Below, piece after piece: positions 21,012 to 32,949 of a stretch of 64,000 bases of DNA (within the stretch, counting starts at the first letter, position 1; each line of letters starts with the position of its first letter). The notes under the pieces are model-generated. The model was not told the DNA's origin. It did no database searches and saw nothing but the letters and a program-made list of their open reading frames with translations. Origin of the DNA: Turnera subulata (Eukaryota; Streptophyta; Magnoliopsida; Malpighiales; Passifloraceae); the NCBI GenBank assembly GCA_028386065.3, contig JAKUCV010000388.1, positions 52,492-116,491 of the forward strand, given 5' to 3'. A program made the position numbers and the translations under genes.

Positions 21012-23482
21012 ACTGTGAGAATTCTTCAGTGGCCCTGGGTGCAAAATGGCTCACCGCATGATGTTAGCGTAGCGACAATTTGTGGGATAGGCGGAATTGG
21101 GAAAACAACTATTGCAAGGAAATCTATAATATGAACTCCGACAGATTTGAAGGAGGTTGCTTTCTTGAAGATGTTAGAGAAATGTCGAAGCAACATGGGT
21201 TGGTTTATTTGCAAACCAAACTTCTTTAGGACCTTACGAGAAAGACTGTGAATTCAATATTTGGGGTGTCCGAAGGGAGTGCTATGATCAAGCATGTGGT
21301 AAGCTACAAAAAGGTGCTTCCACTACAAGAAATTTATTGATATCAGACGAAAATTTGTGTCTCCAAAAGTTCATTTAGTGACAAAATTGTAAGCATCCGT
21401 GATAATTATGTTTATGTCACTAAATTAAAATACATTAGTGACATATCTTGGCGCTAAAAAGTTTTGGCTCTAATTTATTAGTGACGAATTAGGGTGACGT
21501 TTATGATTTCTGTCACTAAAGATATTTTTTGGATACAAAATGTTAATTATTTGTGATGAATTGACCTCGTCACAAAAAAAAATTATATTGGTGACATATT
21601 ATCTATTTTTCGTCACCAAAAAACAATTTTAAGAGACGAATTCCAGAACATCATCACAAAAAAAACGTCCCCAAATAATGAATTTGTTGTAGTGTTCTCG
21701 TTCTGGATGATGTGGATGATATTAACCAATATGATAAATTGATCGGAAAGAAAGACTGGTTTGGTCCAGGAAGCGAAATTATCATTACAACGATCAAAGA
21801 GTATACCGAGGGCACATGAACGTGAGGAGATGTTCTAGATTAGGCCATTCGGATATCATGAATCACTTGAGCTCTTGAGTTGGCATGCATTTGGCCAAGA
21901 TCATCCCATGCATGGCCATGATGAGTGCTCCAGGGGTTTGGTACGTTGTTGTGGTGGACTTCCAATGGCCCTTCAAGTTTTGGGGTCTTCTCTATCTAGT
22001 ACCACTACAAATGTATAGGAGAATGAACTTCAAAAGTTGGAGCAAACCCTAACCCCAAAATTCAAAATGTGCTACATATAAGTTATGATTCTCTTCCAGA
22101 CCGTCACGATAAGATGTTATTTCTTGGAGTGGCCTGTTTCTTCATTGAAGTTGACAAAGATTATGCAGTTAAAATATTGGAGGGTTGTGGTTTTCAGTCA
22201 GCAGCTGGGATTAGGAATCTCATGGATAGATGTCGATTAAGTATCAATCGTGAAGGTAAGCTGACGATGCATCAATTGATCAGAGACATGGGCTGGGATC
22301 TTGCTCGCCAAGAATCATTAGACAATCTAGGAAAACCAAGAAGAGTGTTGGATACTGAAGATGCGATCTCTGTATTGACTGAAAACACTGTAAGTACCAC
22401 TGTGCATTATATTGATGTGATATGTATGGGGAGAACAACATTTATGGGCCCTCCATATAGTTCTTGTTCAAGCTTTCCGTGTCTTGTCTGGTTTATATTA
22501 AACTACTTATTTCTTTTCCTCACATGTTGCAAAACAGGGTACAGAATCAGTTAGGTTTTAGCCTGAAGCTTCCAGTTCCAGAATCACATTCCACCCAACT
22601 CCGTGAAGAAAGTTGTTCAAAATGGCGTAGGCTAAACTTCTCCTTTTGGAAATAAAGAAACAATTCTCCAACAGCTCTGTTTTCTATAGAGGCATTTGCA
22701 AAGATGAAGCACCTACTGCTATTGAATCTTAGCAATGTAGAGCTTGAGGGAGACTACAAGGATATTCCTCGAACTTTGGTGTGGTTGCATTGGTTGGGAT
22801 TCTCTCTGACTAATATACCAAATGATCTCTGCATGACAAAACTTGTTGTTCTTCAAATTCCATATAGTAAATTAAGAGATGTTTGGAAAGGAATCAGGGT
22901 ATGATTCTATCTTCTCATCAATGTCTACCAGGTTTTATTTGTTTGTATCATTACCACTGAACTTGTCATACTAGCAGAGGGACTAATCTCTTTTTATCTG
23001 GGAAGTATCTCCAGCTTCTAAAAGTACTTGACCTGAGGCATTCCCTGGAGCTTACAAGAACTCCCAACTTCAAAAGACTCCCTAGTCTTGAGATCTTTGT
23101 ACTGGAAGGTTGTATAAACTTAGAGGAGGTTGATGAATCCATTGGATACCTGGTGAAACTTGATTCTTTAAACCTTAAGGACTGCAAAAATATCCATTTA
23201 AAGCTTCCGATGTTGAAATCTCTGAAAGAACTTAACATATCGGGTTGTCCCAATCTTGGAAACTTGCCTGAGGTGTTGATGAAGTTCAGAGTCATTGACA
23301 GTGCTAAATGTAGATGGAATCATGATTAAGGACTTTAGAGAAGCCAAATTGTCTTGGAGGTGGTGGGCATTGTGGTTTTGGAAACTGCCAAGAAGCTCTG
23401 CACAGTCAACCTGCATTGAGTTTGATTTTTTTCCTAGGACACTGACAACGCTAAACCTTGCAAACTGTGGTTTGTCAGATGA
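21012..23482 (+). pseudogene. TNL-2: decayed TIR-NB-LRR pseudogene
   Basis: Homologous to exons 2-4 of TNL-1 and TNL-3; TIR exon and C-JID exon are missing. Remnants: exon 2 (about 21012-22389, minus the MITE at 21321-21694), exon 3 (22538-22898), exon 4 (23006-23482, cut off in mid-LRR by a foreign insert). The P-loop GIGGIGKTT is still legible. Lesions seen: loss of about 60 bp near 21030, a 1-bp loss at the IAREIYN segment (about 21118), stops where paralogues have Gln near 21227, Glu near 21836 and Trp near 22016, a 2-bp loss in exon 3 (361 instead of 363 nt) plus a stop near 22655, and a frameshift near 23290. The intact stretch 22069-22389 carries RNBS-D-like ACFFIE and the MHQ motif (TMHQLIRDMGWD). 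Many independent hits indicate an old pseudogene. Confidence 0.95.
21321..21694. mobile_element. CACTA-type MITE in TNL-2
   Basis: Ends CACTACAAGAAATTTATT and, inverted, CACTACAACAAATTCATT; 374 bp, flanked by the 3-bp duplication TTC (21318-21320, 21695-21697). Removing it rejoins AAGGTGC-TTC-TCGTTCTGG, matching TNL-1. Different ends from the CACTA in TNL-1, so two families have hit this gene family. Confidence 0.93.
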
Positions 23483-23496
23483 TTCCTTTTTTAATT

Positions 23497-24391
23497 CCCG
23501 ATTTTATTCCTCCTTTTCTTTTTTTATTTTTTTTATTTTGTCTTTTTTTTTCTCTCTTCGTCCTCCCCACTCTCCTCTCAACTCTCTTCCTTTCCCCCAT
23601 CTCTACTCACAAAAACGAATTCGTTTCTTTGTGTTAAAACGAATTCATGAACCCAGAACTAGTGTTCTTTGTGAACAAAAATACCCACTCGATTGTGTTT
23701 TTGAATTGAATCAAAATCTATGGAATGTTTCTCTTTGGCTCTTGGTGGTTCGTGGAGAGGAGCGTGGGTGCGTTTGTCGCTGCAACAGCTCCGGCCGGTG
23801 CAGGTTGCTAACTGTGGTGTCTCGTCCGGCAACTTGTGTTGGTTTTGGGATTGTTTTGCAGGGGGCGGTTTGTGACGAGGAGCAGTGCCGTGAGCTGGGC
23901 TATGTTGTTCTCGCGTGGTGGCGTGTATGGTTTCTGTAACCGGGCGCGTGTCCGGTGGGTGGCGCCGCGACGGTCCCTGTTGGCGACCAGAGTCGAGCAG
24001 GGGAGGCGTCAGTCGTTGCCTCCAGCGGCGTCCTCTCCAGATCGCGGCGACGGGCCATGCGGCGGTAGGATCGGAGCAAGCGGCGGCGGGCCTTGTACTC
24101 GCTTCTCCGATCTGGTCGAGCCCAGAGTTTTTTGTCGGTACGACAACCTTCGTGGCAGCTGCGCTGGTAGACACTGCAGCCCTCGTGGCGGCTGTGCTTC
24201 GGCTGCGGCGGTGGAGGCTCATGGATTCGTTTTAACACAAAGATGAGGGTGATGATGATAAGTCTGAGTAGAGATGGAGGAGAAAGGAAGAGAGTTGAGA
24301 GGTGAGTGGGGAGGAAGAATAGAGAAAAAAAAGGACAGAAAATAAAAAAATAAAAAAGAAAAGGATAAGAAATGGGGAATAAAATCGGGAG
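23497..24391. mobile_element. Long-TIR element, probably Mutator-like, with GC-rich core
   Basis: Arms of about 165 bp are inverted copies: left has CCCGATTTTATTCCTCC...CTTTGTGTTAAAACGAATTC, right has the complement, ending AATAAAATCGGGAGC. It truncates TNL-2 exon 4. Core 23680-24217 is GC-rich with overlapping open frames on both strands, the usual look of a captured gene fragment in a Pack-MULE, but no protein family is recognised. Flanks ATTCCTTTT and AATTCTTTG could be a decayed 9-bp duplication. The TNL sequence does not resume on the right side. Confidence 0.65.
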
Positions 24392-24786
24392 CTGAATTCT
24401 TTGGGGTGGGTTTTTTTCTAACTCAGACCGTATTGTGCAAATCGGAAATAAAATCGGGTCAACCAGCCGGTAAGGAATTTTAAAAATAGGAAAAAGAATT
24501 TTTTATTTTTCGGAGAATAAAAATCGGTGGGATAAGGTGGGCCTCACTTTTTTCCCGTGGTCCAATGAGAGAGTGACACGTGTCAGGTCTGCCCGGGCAA
24601 CTGGCCACGTCATCGGCCGGGCTGCGCGAGGTATAAAAAAGGGCCAAAAAGGTGCTTATCCCTTCTTTTTTATGTTTGTTTCATGACAGTCTAAAAACAA
24701 ATAATGTGAAACGTGTTCCACTAAACGTGTTCCACTGCATCCTCTGTGTATTTCTGTGAAACCTGTTGTGTCAACACAAACATGAG
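24392..24786. other. Unassigned spacer
   Basis: Contains further AATAAAATCGG-type motifs (24443-24458, about 24522) and a GC-rich stretch ending GTATAAAAAAGGGCC. It may be part of the same or a related transposon. No gene supported. Confidence 0.4.
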
Positions 24787-25155
24787 TGTCAAAAATCTTT
24801 AAACTGCTTTGAATAGTTTCTAGCCTCTATGTTTGAATCCTAAAAAAATCACTTCCGACTTCAACAATTATGGTAACGGCCCGAACAGGACTAATCATAA
24901 TCTACAGATAACTAGTACATGTACAGGTTCAAGTTTATTAAAAGTTTCCAGGCAGCAGAAGTCCTTGGTGTACCCACATTAATAAATTAAGTGGGGCAAT
25001 ACCTCCTATGTGGCAAATGCTATGCCATTTATCTTACCAGTGTTTTGTGGATGATTAATCATGTCCATGGACAGGTCATAAATGTTGGCGTAGACAATTC
25101 TTCTCCCTGGAAGTGATTTTTGATAGCATCAGCTACCTTATAACAATGAATGAAC

Positions 25156-25400
25156 TCAGTAAATGAGGAAGATAAAAGCAAAATATCCTGTCAAAAGGAG
25201 ACCAAAATGTGAAATAGCTTGAATAAGCTCCTGGCCGTCAGATTCCAACATGATCTTCTCCACTTGCAAAGTGCGTGCGAGCCAATTGGAGACCAAGTAG
25301 AACACCAAGTGCCTCACCATCCTGAATATTAATATACTTGGATTGCACCAAACAAGCTTGTGCAGCAAGAACTGACCCTTGAGCATCGCTTAGAAAAATG
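25156..25400 (-). pseudogene. RNase H-like (RVT_3) remnant, best-preserved copy
   Basis: Minus strand reads, over two frames, SDAQGSVLAAQACLVQSKYI, NIQDGEALGVLLGLQLARTL and QVEKIMLESDGQELIQAI. Small residue before the acidic SDAQG start, the GEALGVLLGLQLA helix and the ESDxxELIxAI strand-turn are hallmarks of the plant RVT_3 RNase H-like domain. At least one frameshift lies in the GEA region. The N-terminal part may be the degenerate NKYHGD...PPPNLAIIK segment at about 25900-26010, separated by the hairpin region. It probably derives from a LINE tail or a host gene swept into the repeat. Confidence 0.6.
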
Positions 25401-25691
25401 TCACACTTTCGGGTTAATTAGGGTGGTTTTGCACATATAGGAATGATATGCAATAAACAGTACAATTCTTATCTTACCCACAAGGGAGGACAACATTAGA
25501 GTTTTTTTAAGCACAGAACTAACAATAAAAATAGATACAATCAACAAAAAAGTCAGGAAGACCAACGTTACTTATCCCAGAGCAGCAGTTAAGCAATAAA
25601 GCATCATCAGAGAATCCTTCTTTGAATTGAGACCATTCTTCTAATTGAAAACACGTTCCACTTGGGCCAAGACCGTGAATGCTGCTTAATT

Positions 25692-25757
25692 TCTTAGAGC
25701 GGTCTTGCTTTGCTTTCTTTCCTGTAAGCTTTGAGGAAAGCAAGACCGCTGTAAGAT
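25692..25757. repeat. Hairpin repeat, copy 3
   Basis: Arms TCTTAGAGCGGTCTTGCTTT and AAAGCAAGACCGCTGTAAGA pair with one mismatch; loop GCTTTCTTTCCTGTAAGCTTTGAGG-like. Confidence 0.75.
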
Positions 25758-26170
25758 ATCCACCATCCATGGCCTTTGGCCAAAGAGGAAGGAGATTTCA
25801 TTTTTTTTGGGTGGCGAACAAACAGATGATACTTCCACTGTGTAAGTTTATAGTATATGCATCTAAGAAGAGGCTGGCTGATTTTATAGGCTGTCCAACT
25901 CCAAGGCTTACAATAATACCAGCATATGGTTTTGATAATAGCCAGATTTGGCGGAGGATCACACTTAACCCTATCTCCATGGTATTAATTTGTTCCTTTT
26001 ACATGCAATTCCTTAGCCAGAAAAATCTGCTCCTCCGCAGTTTTTTGGTGGATTTATCAACGGCACAAGGCATGTGTTCTTTATTCTCGTACAGCTATCT
26101 TGACGAGAATTTTTTTTTTTTTTATAAGTCGTCCAAGTTTTAATAAAAAAAGAGATAAGGATTACATCCT

Positions 26171-26654
26171 GACAAAGATTGGATTCTAACAAACATTGGC
26201 AGGAGTTGAACATCTAGGAGGAGGTGACAAAAGAGATGATGCCCATGTGGAAGAGGAACCATACAGAGAATAGCAATTTTCTTGGTTGCCACCAGAGCAA
26301 GTGTGTGCCATTGGCTGGCTCCTATAGATGCGCACGGATTTATACTTTTATGAAGTGATCTGGGAAGTTTCCACTCCTCATGTGGGTACTGTTGCAGAGT
26401 GGCACAGGGTTGCTAGTTCAACTGAACCAGGCTATGCCAGTTCTATGGATGATTAATTTGCATATACACAATTCTGCTTCCTGGAAGTGATTTCTGTAGC
26501 TTGGTTATCAGGCTTTTCATTGCAGGTTTGTGAGTCTGTATCCTCTTCTTCTCTTATACTGGACGGACCACAGGGATGCTTTAAGTTTATTGTGTTTTGG
26601 ATGGGGGAATACACCAAACCCAATTGGAGGAAGCCCAGCAATTTCCATAGAACA
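26171..26654. other. Spacer with short repeat fragments
   Basis: 26430-26500 and 26560-26640 contain scraps of the A and C segments (GATGATTAATTTGCATA..., CCCAATTGGAGGAAGCCC). No gene seen. Confidence 0.4.
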
Positions 26655-27076
26655 AGTTAGATTGAACAAGCGTGTACCCACTGGGACCAGACCGAGTTGA
26701 CAAGTTCTTAAAAGCCTTCACCAAAAAAACGCGTATTCTTGGAAAGTTGAAGCCAAAAGTTAATGCGGATTCAACCACATCTCAGTACTGCAATAAAGCT
26801 CGAAACCAAAATCTCTCTCTAGTCTTTATTGAGGAGACTGCCTCCATGAAATTGTCGCATCCAAACCTCTGAAATAACACACTCTGAACTTGCCTATATA
26901 ATCATTATCAGTGGTTGTTTTCTCCAAAGACTATCAAAACCTTCCATATTGCAACGGATTTTATATCTTAAATTCTATTTGGTTCACTCTTTTCTTCCCA
27001 ATCTTTAATTTGCTAGCTAATATTCTCTTCTTGAAGTTATACATCATCATTTGAATTCTGCTAGTCTTCTTGAATA
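26655..27076 (+). promoter_or_regulatory. TNL-3 upstream region
   Basis: 26655-26785 repeats the TNL-1 promoter block (AGATTGAACAAGCGTGTACC ... AAAGTTAATGCGGATTCAAC), including a W-box core TTGAC at about 26698 that TNL-1 lacks. About 230 bp of extra sequence then separates it from the shared leader GTTATACATCATC. That extra part includes a 28-bp scrap of TIR exon (26906-26933). Start of transcription not determinable. Confidence 0.45.
26906..26933 (+). pseudogene. Scrap of TIR-exon sequence upstream of TNL-3
   Basis: TATCAGTGGTTGTTTTCTCC followed by AAAGACTATC differs by two bases from the TIR exon segment encoding ISVIVFSKDY in TNL-1 and TNL-3. It may be the footprint of a rearrangement between TNL copies. 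Confidence 0.6.
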
Positions 27077-30000
27077 ATGGCTATTATAGAATTGTTAGAA
27101 GCAGAAGAAGAAGAGCCAGCCCCCTCCTCTGATGAGTCCGTTCATTATCATGTGTTCTTGAGTTTCAGAGGTCCGGATACTCGATATACCTTCGCTGATA
27201 GCCTTTACAGACAGTTAACTGTAGGAGGATATCATGTGTTCAGGGATGATGATGAAATCCAGGCAGGGCAGAGTATAAAGTTGGAACTGGAAAAAGCAAT
27301 TCAAGAGTCAAGAATATCAGTGATTGTTTTCTCCAAAGATTATGCTTCCTCAAAATGGTGCTTGGATGAGCTGGTGGTGATCATGAAACGTCACAGAGTA
27401 GAGGGCCATCGTGTTCTGCCGGTTTTCTATCATGTGGATCCATCTGATGTGAGGAATCAGAGAGGGAGCTTTGCTAAATCTTTTGTTCAACACGACAAGG
27501 ATTTCAAGGATGAGATGGACAGGGTGGAGGGATGGAGAGCTGCATTAAGAGAAGTTGGTGCTCTCAAAGGAGTAACTTTTGACAAAAAGAGGTACTTACT
27601 AATTACTAATTTTTGATTATGTTGGAGGCTAGGTTGTAACTTCTGAGTCTTGAGTCTTGACAGTAGGCAATTGAAAAAGCTACACATTAAACTTGTAATT
27701 AAAATCTTAATCTTTGCTACATTACTTGTGCGTTGAATTGTTGAATTGCTTTTGAATCTTTGTAGATATGAGTTGGATGTACTTCAAGAAATCGTTAAAA
27801 TGGTTGGAAACCAAGTGCGGCAAAAAATTCTCAGTGTTGTCCCCAAGTTAGTTGGCAGGAAATCAGACATAGATCACATCAACTCATGGGTGCAAGATGG
27901 CTCAAAGAATGTCGGCATAGGAACGATCTGTGGTATAGGTGGGATTGGCAAGACAACTATTGCCAGGGAAATCTATAATATGAACTTCCACATGTTTGAG
28001 GGAAGTTGCTTTCTTGAAGATGTTAGAGAAACGTCAAAGCAACATCAGGGTTTGGTTCATTTGCAAGCTAAACTTCTTCAAGACCTTACGAAAACAACTG
28101 TGAATTCAATATTTGGGGTGTCTGAAGGGAGGGCTATGATCAAGCATGTTGTAAGTTACAAAAAGGTGCTCCTCATTCTGGATGATGTGGATGATATGGA
28201 CCAATATGATAAATTGATTGGAAAGAAAGTCTGGTTTTGCTCAGGAAGCAAGATTATCATTACAACGAAATCGAAGAATATACCGAGGGCACATGAACGT
28301 GACAAGCTGTTCGAGATTAGGCCATTAAGAGATGATGAATCACTTAAGCTCTTGAGTTTGCATGCCTTTGGCCAAGATCACCCCAGGCAAGGCTATGATG
28401 ATTGCTCCAGGAATTTGGTGCATTATTGCGATGGACTTCCATTGGCTCTTCAAGTTTTGGGGTCTTCCATGTCTGGAAAAACTACAAAGGAATGGCAGAG
28501 TGAAATTCAAAAGTTGGAAGCAAATCCTAACTGCAAAATTCAAGATCTTCTTCGAATAAGTTATGATTCTCTTCCAGACCGTCACGATAAGAAATTATTC
28601 CTTGACGTTGCCTGTTTCTTCATTGGAGTTGACAAAAAGTATGCAACTAAGATATTGGAGGGATGTGGCTTTAGTTCGGCTGCTGGGATTAGGAACCTCA
28701 TGGATAGATGTCTATTAACTGTCAATGATGAAGATAAGCTGATGATGCACCAGTTAATCAGAGACATGGGAAGGGAACTTGCTCGTCAAGAATCATTAGA
28801 CATTCCAGGAAAACGAAGAAGAGTTTGTGATAATGAAGATGCGATCTTTGTATTGACTCAAAACACTGTGAGTACCAATATGCTTTATATTCATGTGATG
28901 TGTCCAACATTTATGTCCCCGCTTGTATTTCTCGTTCAAGCTTTCCATATCATGTATAGTTTAAATTAAAGTACTTATTTCTTGTCCTCACATGTTGCCA
29001 AACAGGGTACAGAATCAGTTAGGGGTTTTAGCCTGAGGCTTCCAGTTCCCAATTCACATTCCACCCAACTTCGTGAAGAAAATTGTTCAAAAAGGCGTAG
29101 GCTAAACTTCTTCTTTTGGAGATCAGGGAACGATTCTCCAACAGCTCTGTTTTCTATGGAGGCAATTGCAAAGATGAAGTATCTGCAGCTGTTGAATCTC
29201 AGCAATGTAGAGCTTCAGGGAGGCTACAAGGATATTCCACGAACTTTGGTGTGGTTGCATTGGCATGGATTCTCTTTGACTTATATACCAAATGATCTCT
29301 GCTTGGAAAAACTGGTTGTTCTTGAAATGCCATATAGTACGTTAAGATATGTTTGGAAAGGAATCAGGGTATGATTCTTCTATCTTCTCATCAGTGTTCT
29401 GCCATTTTTATTTGTTTATATGATTACCACTGAACTCGTCATAATAACAGAAGGACTAATCTCTTTTTACCTGGGCAGCATCTCAAGCTTTTGAAAGTAC
29501 TTGACCTGAGACATTCCCTGGAGCTTACAAGAACTCCCAACTTCAAAGGACTTCCTTGTCTCGAGATCTTGGTACTGGAAGGCTGTATAAACTTGAAGGA
29601 GGTTGATGCATCTATTGGAGACCTGGTGAGACTAGAATCTTTAAACCTGAAGGACTGCAAAAATATCCGTTTAAAGCTTCCGGTGTTGAAATCTCTGAAA
29701 AATCTTAACATAACTGGTTGTCCGAATCTCGGAAACTTGCCTGGGGTGTTGATGAAGTTCAAGTCCTTGAAAGTGCTAAATGCAGGTGGAATGAGTAATG
29801 ATTTTAGAGAAGCCAAACTGTCTTGGATGCGATCAGCATTGTTGTGTTTGCAACTATCAGAAAACTATGCACAATCAACCTGCTTGAAGTTGGATTTTTT
29901 TCCTAAGACACTGAGAGAACTAAGCCTTGCAAACAGCGGTCTATCAGATAACCTTTTCGATGTTGATGTTAGCTGCATACCCTTGTTGAAGAAGCTAGAT

Positions 30001-31058
30001 CTTAGGGGGAATCCTATTACTCGTCTTCCAGAAAGCATCAAGCAACTCCAACTTAAGTTACTTTGGCTAAAGGGATGCAGAAAGCTGAAATCAGTTTGTG
30101 TGGTTGCAATACCAAGTATAGATGTTGAAGGTTGTGAATCCTTGGAAAGGGTTGAAACTCAGGGAAGCTTGTTTCAGGAGGATCCAATTATATGTTGCGT
30201 GGATTGTCCGAAGCTAGTTGAGGTGGAAGGTTATTTCAAACTAGAACCACTTGAAAACATGGACAGTGAAGTAAAGAAGCATTTGGGATTAGGGAATATT
30301 GCACTCACCGCATGCACCGATCAGGTAGCACTGTTCAATAAAGTGACATCGTTGCTGCACGTTACTAGTACTCAGGTGCATGCTTGCTCGCTCGCTACTT
30401 CTTTTCAGAAGCATCTATATTATCTTTATTGAATGATTCTATGTGGATTAATTCATTCCATTGGCATTTTTTCATATATATATATATATAGGTATCAGTA
30501 CGTGAAAATGCATGGCATAGTGTTTTTTCACCTGGAGAAGGGGAGGGCGTGGATCCAGATTGGTATGATCATCAACTCAGTTGGGGAGAGGGGGACAACA
30601 ACTGCATATCTTTCCATCTTTTGCCGGTGGTTGGTCATAAACTCATTGGTTTTAGTTTACGCCTTAAATATTGCGATGTAACACAGCAAAGACTAGAAAA
30701 AAATTGGCATTTTGAGTGTCCTCTTTCATTGGGTGTCAGCAATGAAACTACGGGGAAAAGTCTTGGGTTTACACCGATAGTTCATGGCGTTCCAAGATCA
30801 GACGGGGAAATGTTAACATGGTTGAGTTACTGGAGGCTAGAAGAGCTTGCATATGTTGGAAAGGAAGGTGACGAAGTGAAGCTTACACTCGGCCCCTCAA
30901 CAAAGTATGTTGCAAAAGAGTGGGGGATACGTCTTATATATAACCAACTGGAGGAGGAGGAGGAGCACGTACTCACACAGGCAATCCAACGCCCACTTGC
31001 ACCTTGGTTTAGACGGCTGAATATATGTTATGTTTACCATCATGTGTACCCACAATAA
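27077..31058 (+). CDS. TNL-3: intact TIR-NB-LRR-C-JID immune receptor
   Basis: Probably a cytoplasmic or nuclear pathogen sensor that oligomerises and activates TIR NADase signalling. Exons 27077-27591, 27766-28867, 29006-29368, 29479-30375, 30492-31058: all GT-AG, summing to 3444 nt = 1147 residues. TIR about 23-165 (FLSFRGPDTR; SKWCLDEL, candidate catalytic Glu98). NB-ARC about 200-520: P-loop GIGGIGKTT 228-236, kinase-2 LLILDDVDD 307-315, GLPLAL 395-400, ACFFIG 454-459, M499-H500-Q501 in place of MHD. LRRs about 600-880 (LESLNLKDC, LKNLNITGC, LKKLDLRGN). C-JID about 970-1115, then acidic LEEEEEH. ATG chosen because MAIIELLEAEEE is shared with TNL-1 and TNL-4. It lies tail to tail with TNL-4. 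Recognised pathogen unknown; it resembles TMV-N-like TNLs. Confidence 0.95.
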
Positions 31059-31269
31059 TAAGTTAAGCTGGTCAATACCTTCCTATGTGGATGATTAATC
31101 ATGTCCATCAACGGGTCATAAATGTTGGCATAGACAATTCGGCCCCCTGGAAGTGATTTCTGATAGCATTAGCTACCTTATTACAAGACCTAGAAATATG
31201 ACAATCAATGAAACACAGTAAATGAGGAAGGTAAGAGCAAAATATCCTCACAAAAGGAGACCAAACTGT

Positions 31270-31480
31270 GAATGATAGGATCGTTGATCCTTGATAGCTT
31301 GAATAAGCTCCAGACTGTCAGCAGATTTCAGCATGATCTTCTCCACTTGCAAAGTGCGAGCCAATTGGAGACCAAGTCGAACACCAAAGTGCCTCACCAT
31401 CCTGAAACATTAATATACTTGGATTGCACCAAACAAGCTTGTGCAGCAAGAACTGACCCTTGAGCTTCGCTTAGAAACAT
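31270..31480 (-). pseudogene. RNase H-like (RVT_3) remnant
   Basis: Minus strand again reads SDAQGSVLAAQACLVQSKYI then decays; collinear with 25190-25400. The Mutator-like element at 31514 is inserted just beyond it. Confidence 0.5.
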
Positions 31481-31513
31481 GTCACACTTTCGGGTTAATT
31501 AGAGTGGTTTTGC

Positions 31514-32949
31514 GGAATAAAGGATTTTTTGGTACTTGTACTCGCCCTCAATTTGGATTTTGGTACTTCCGGCGATCGCAGGCCGGAGACACATGTCAGC
31601 ATCTGGGAAGGCCATGTCAGTGGTGGGTCCCATTTCTCTAGGGTTGCCCTATCCCACCCGAATCCACCCGAAAATCCGACCCGTTCCTATTTGGAATGGA
31701 CCTACACCCCCAAACAAACACCTTAACACATTCCCAAACACCCCAAATACCATAAACCTCCAAATTAAAAACAAATCAAAACCAGTAAATCCCAAACCCC
31801 CAATTTAAAGAAAAATCCAGTTAAAAAATTCCCAAATTAAAAACTCCAAATTTGCTTGTACATTGATCGGAGGCAAAACAAACCCAGATCGAAAACCCCC
31901 AAATTAAATACCCCAAAATTGCTTTTACATTGATTGGAGGCGCCAGCCACCACCTGATTCCTCCTTCTCCTCCTCTCATGAATTATCCTACAGCCGTTCC
32001 ATTCTCTCCTCACTGTCACACTCTCTCCTCTTCTTCCCCGAGTTAATTCGCACGTCGCCTAGCCTCGAGGAAGAGAAGCCAAGGCCTGCAACTGAGATGG
32101 AGGAAAAGAGCCTCCGTCGCGCCGCTGCTACCTTGGTGGAACTTCACAACGGCCTTTCGTTTGGGCTTTGACACTATTGAGAACCGGTGTTTGCACGATG
32201 ATGGCGAATGCTCCACGGGTTTTGATTGTTTGTTGCAGGTTGAGGTTGGGTTTGTTCGATTACGGGTATGTGGAGATGACGATGTTGTGATTGTAGTGTT
32301 GGTTGTGGAGGATGGAGCTGTACCTATGGCGAGGAAGAAGAACATGGTGGGTTGGTATGGTACGACGCCGTTTATTATTTGGGCAGAACCTAGCCTATTG
32401 GTTTGGGCATGATAATTGGACTAAGTATGGATTAATAAATTAATAGAATAACGTTTTCGTTCGGTTAATCATATCAACAATGGTTAGTTCTTGTGAATTT
32501 ACGGTTATATTATCTAGGTAATAAATGAATGAATAAACTAGTACATGTACATATTATATATAAGTTGGATATGGAGATCAACCGATGATGATGATGTTAA
32601 TCATATTTACTGGTTTTGTTACGTTTTTAATATGAAGGTTTATGGTATTTAATATCATATTTAATGGTTTCAATTCGTTTTTAATTTGGGTATTTTGGGT
32701 GTTTGGGAATGTGTCGGGATGTAGGCTCCAGCTTTCCGGGAGGATTCGGGTGGGACATGGGAGAAATGAGACCCACCACTGACGTGGCCTTAGCAGATGC
32801 TGACATGTGTCTCCGGAGGCCGGAGATCGCCGGAAGTACTAAAAATCATGAATATTGAGAAGTAGAGGTACAAAAAATCATGGAATTTTAGTACGAGTAC
32901 TAAAATCCAAATTGAGGGCGAGTACAGGTACCATAAAATCCTTTAATCC
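31514..32949. mobile_element. Mutator-like element MULE-1
   Basis: Terminal inverted repeats of roughly 200 bp start GGAATAAAGGATTTTTTGGT and, inverted, GGATTAAAGGATTTTATGGT. A perfect 10-bp duplication GTGGTTTTGC flanks it (31504-31513, 32950-32959). The uninterrupted target (GTGGTTTTGCACATATAGGA) is present at 25423. The core 31830-32420 shows coding-like composition but no recognised protein and no transposase, so it is a non-autonomous or Pack-MULE type. Confidence 0.93.

Larger units (their letters stand above)
24787..26170. repeat. Half palindromic block (single A-B arm)
   Basis: Collinear with the left arm of blocks 1 and 3: the 9300-9610-like segment (24787-25080), the A segment with RNase H-like remnant (25090-25440), the hairpin part of B (25560-25830) and the GGCTGATTTTATAGGCTGTC part (25850-26100). 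The mirror arm is absent. It lies between TNL-2 and TNL-3. Confidence 0.7.

Noticed and set aside
23659..24246. Overlapping long Arg/Ala-rich open frames on both strands
   Set aside because: GC-rich captured sequence inside a transposon gives open frames on all strands; none matches a family.
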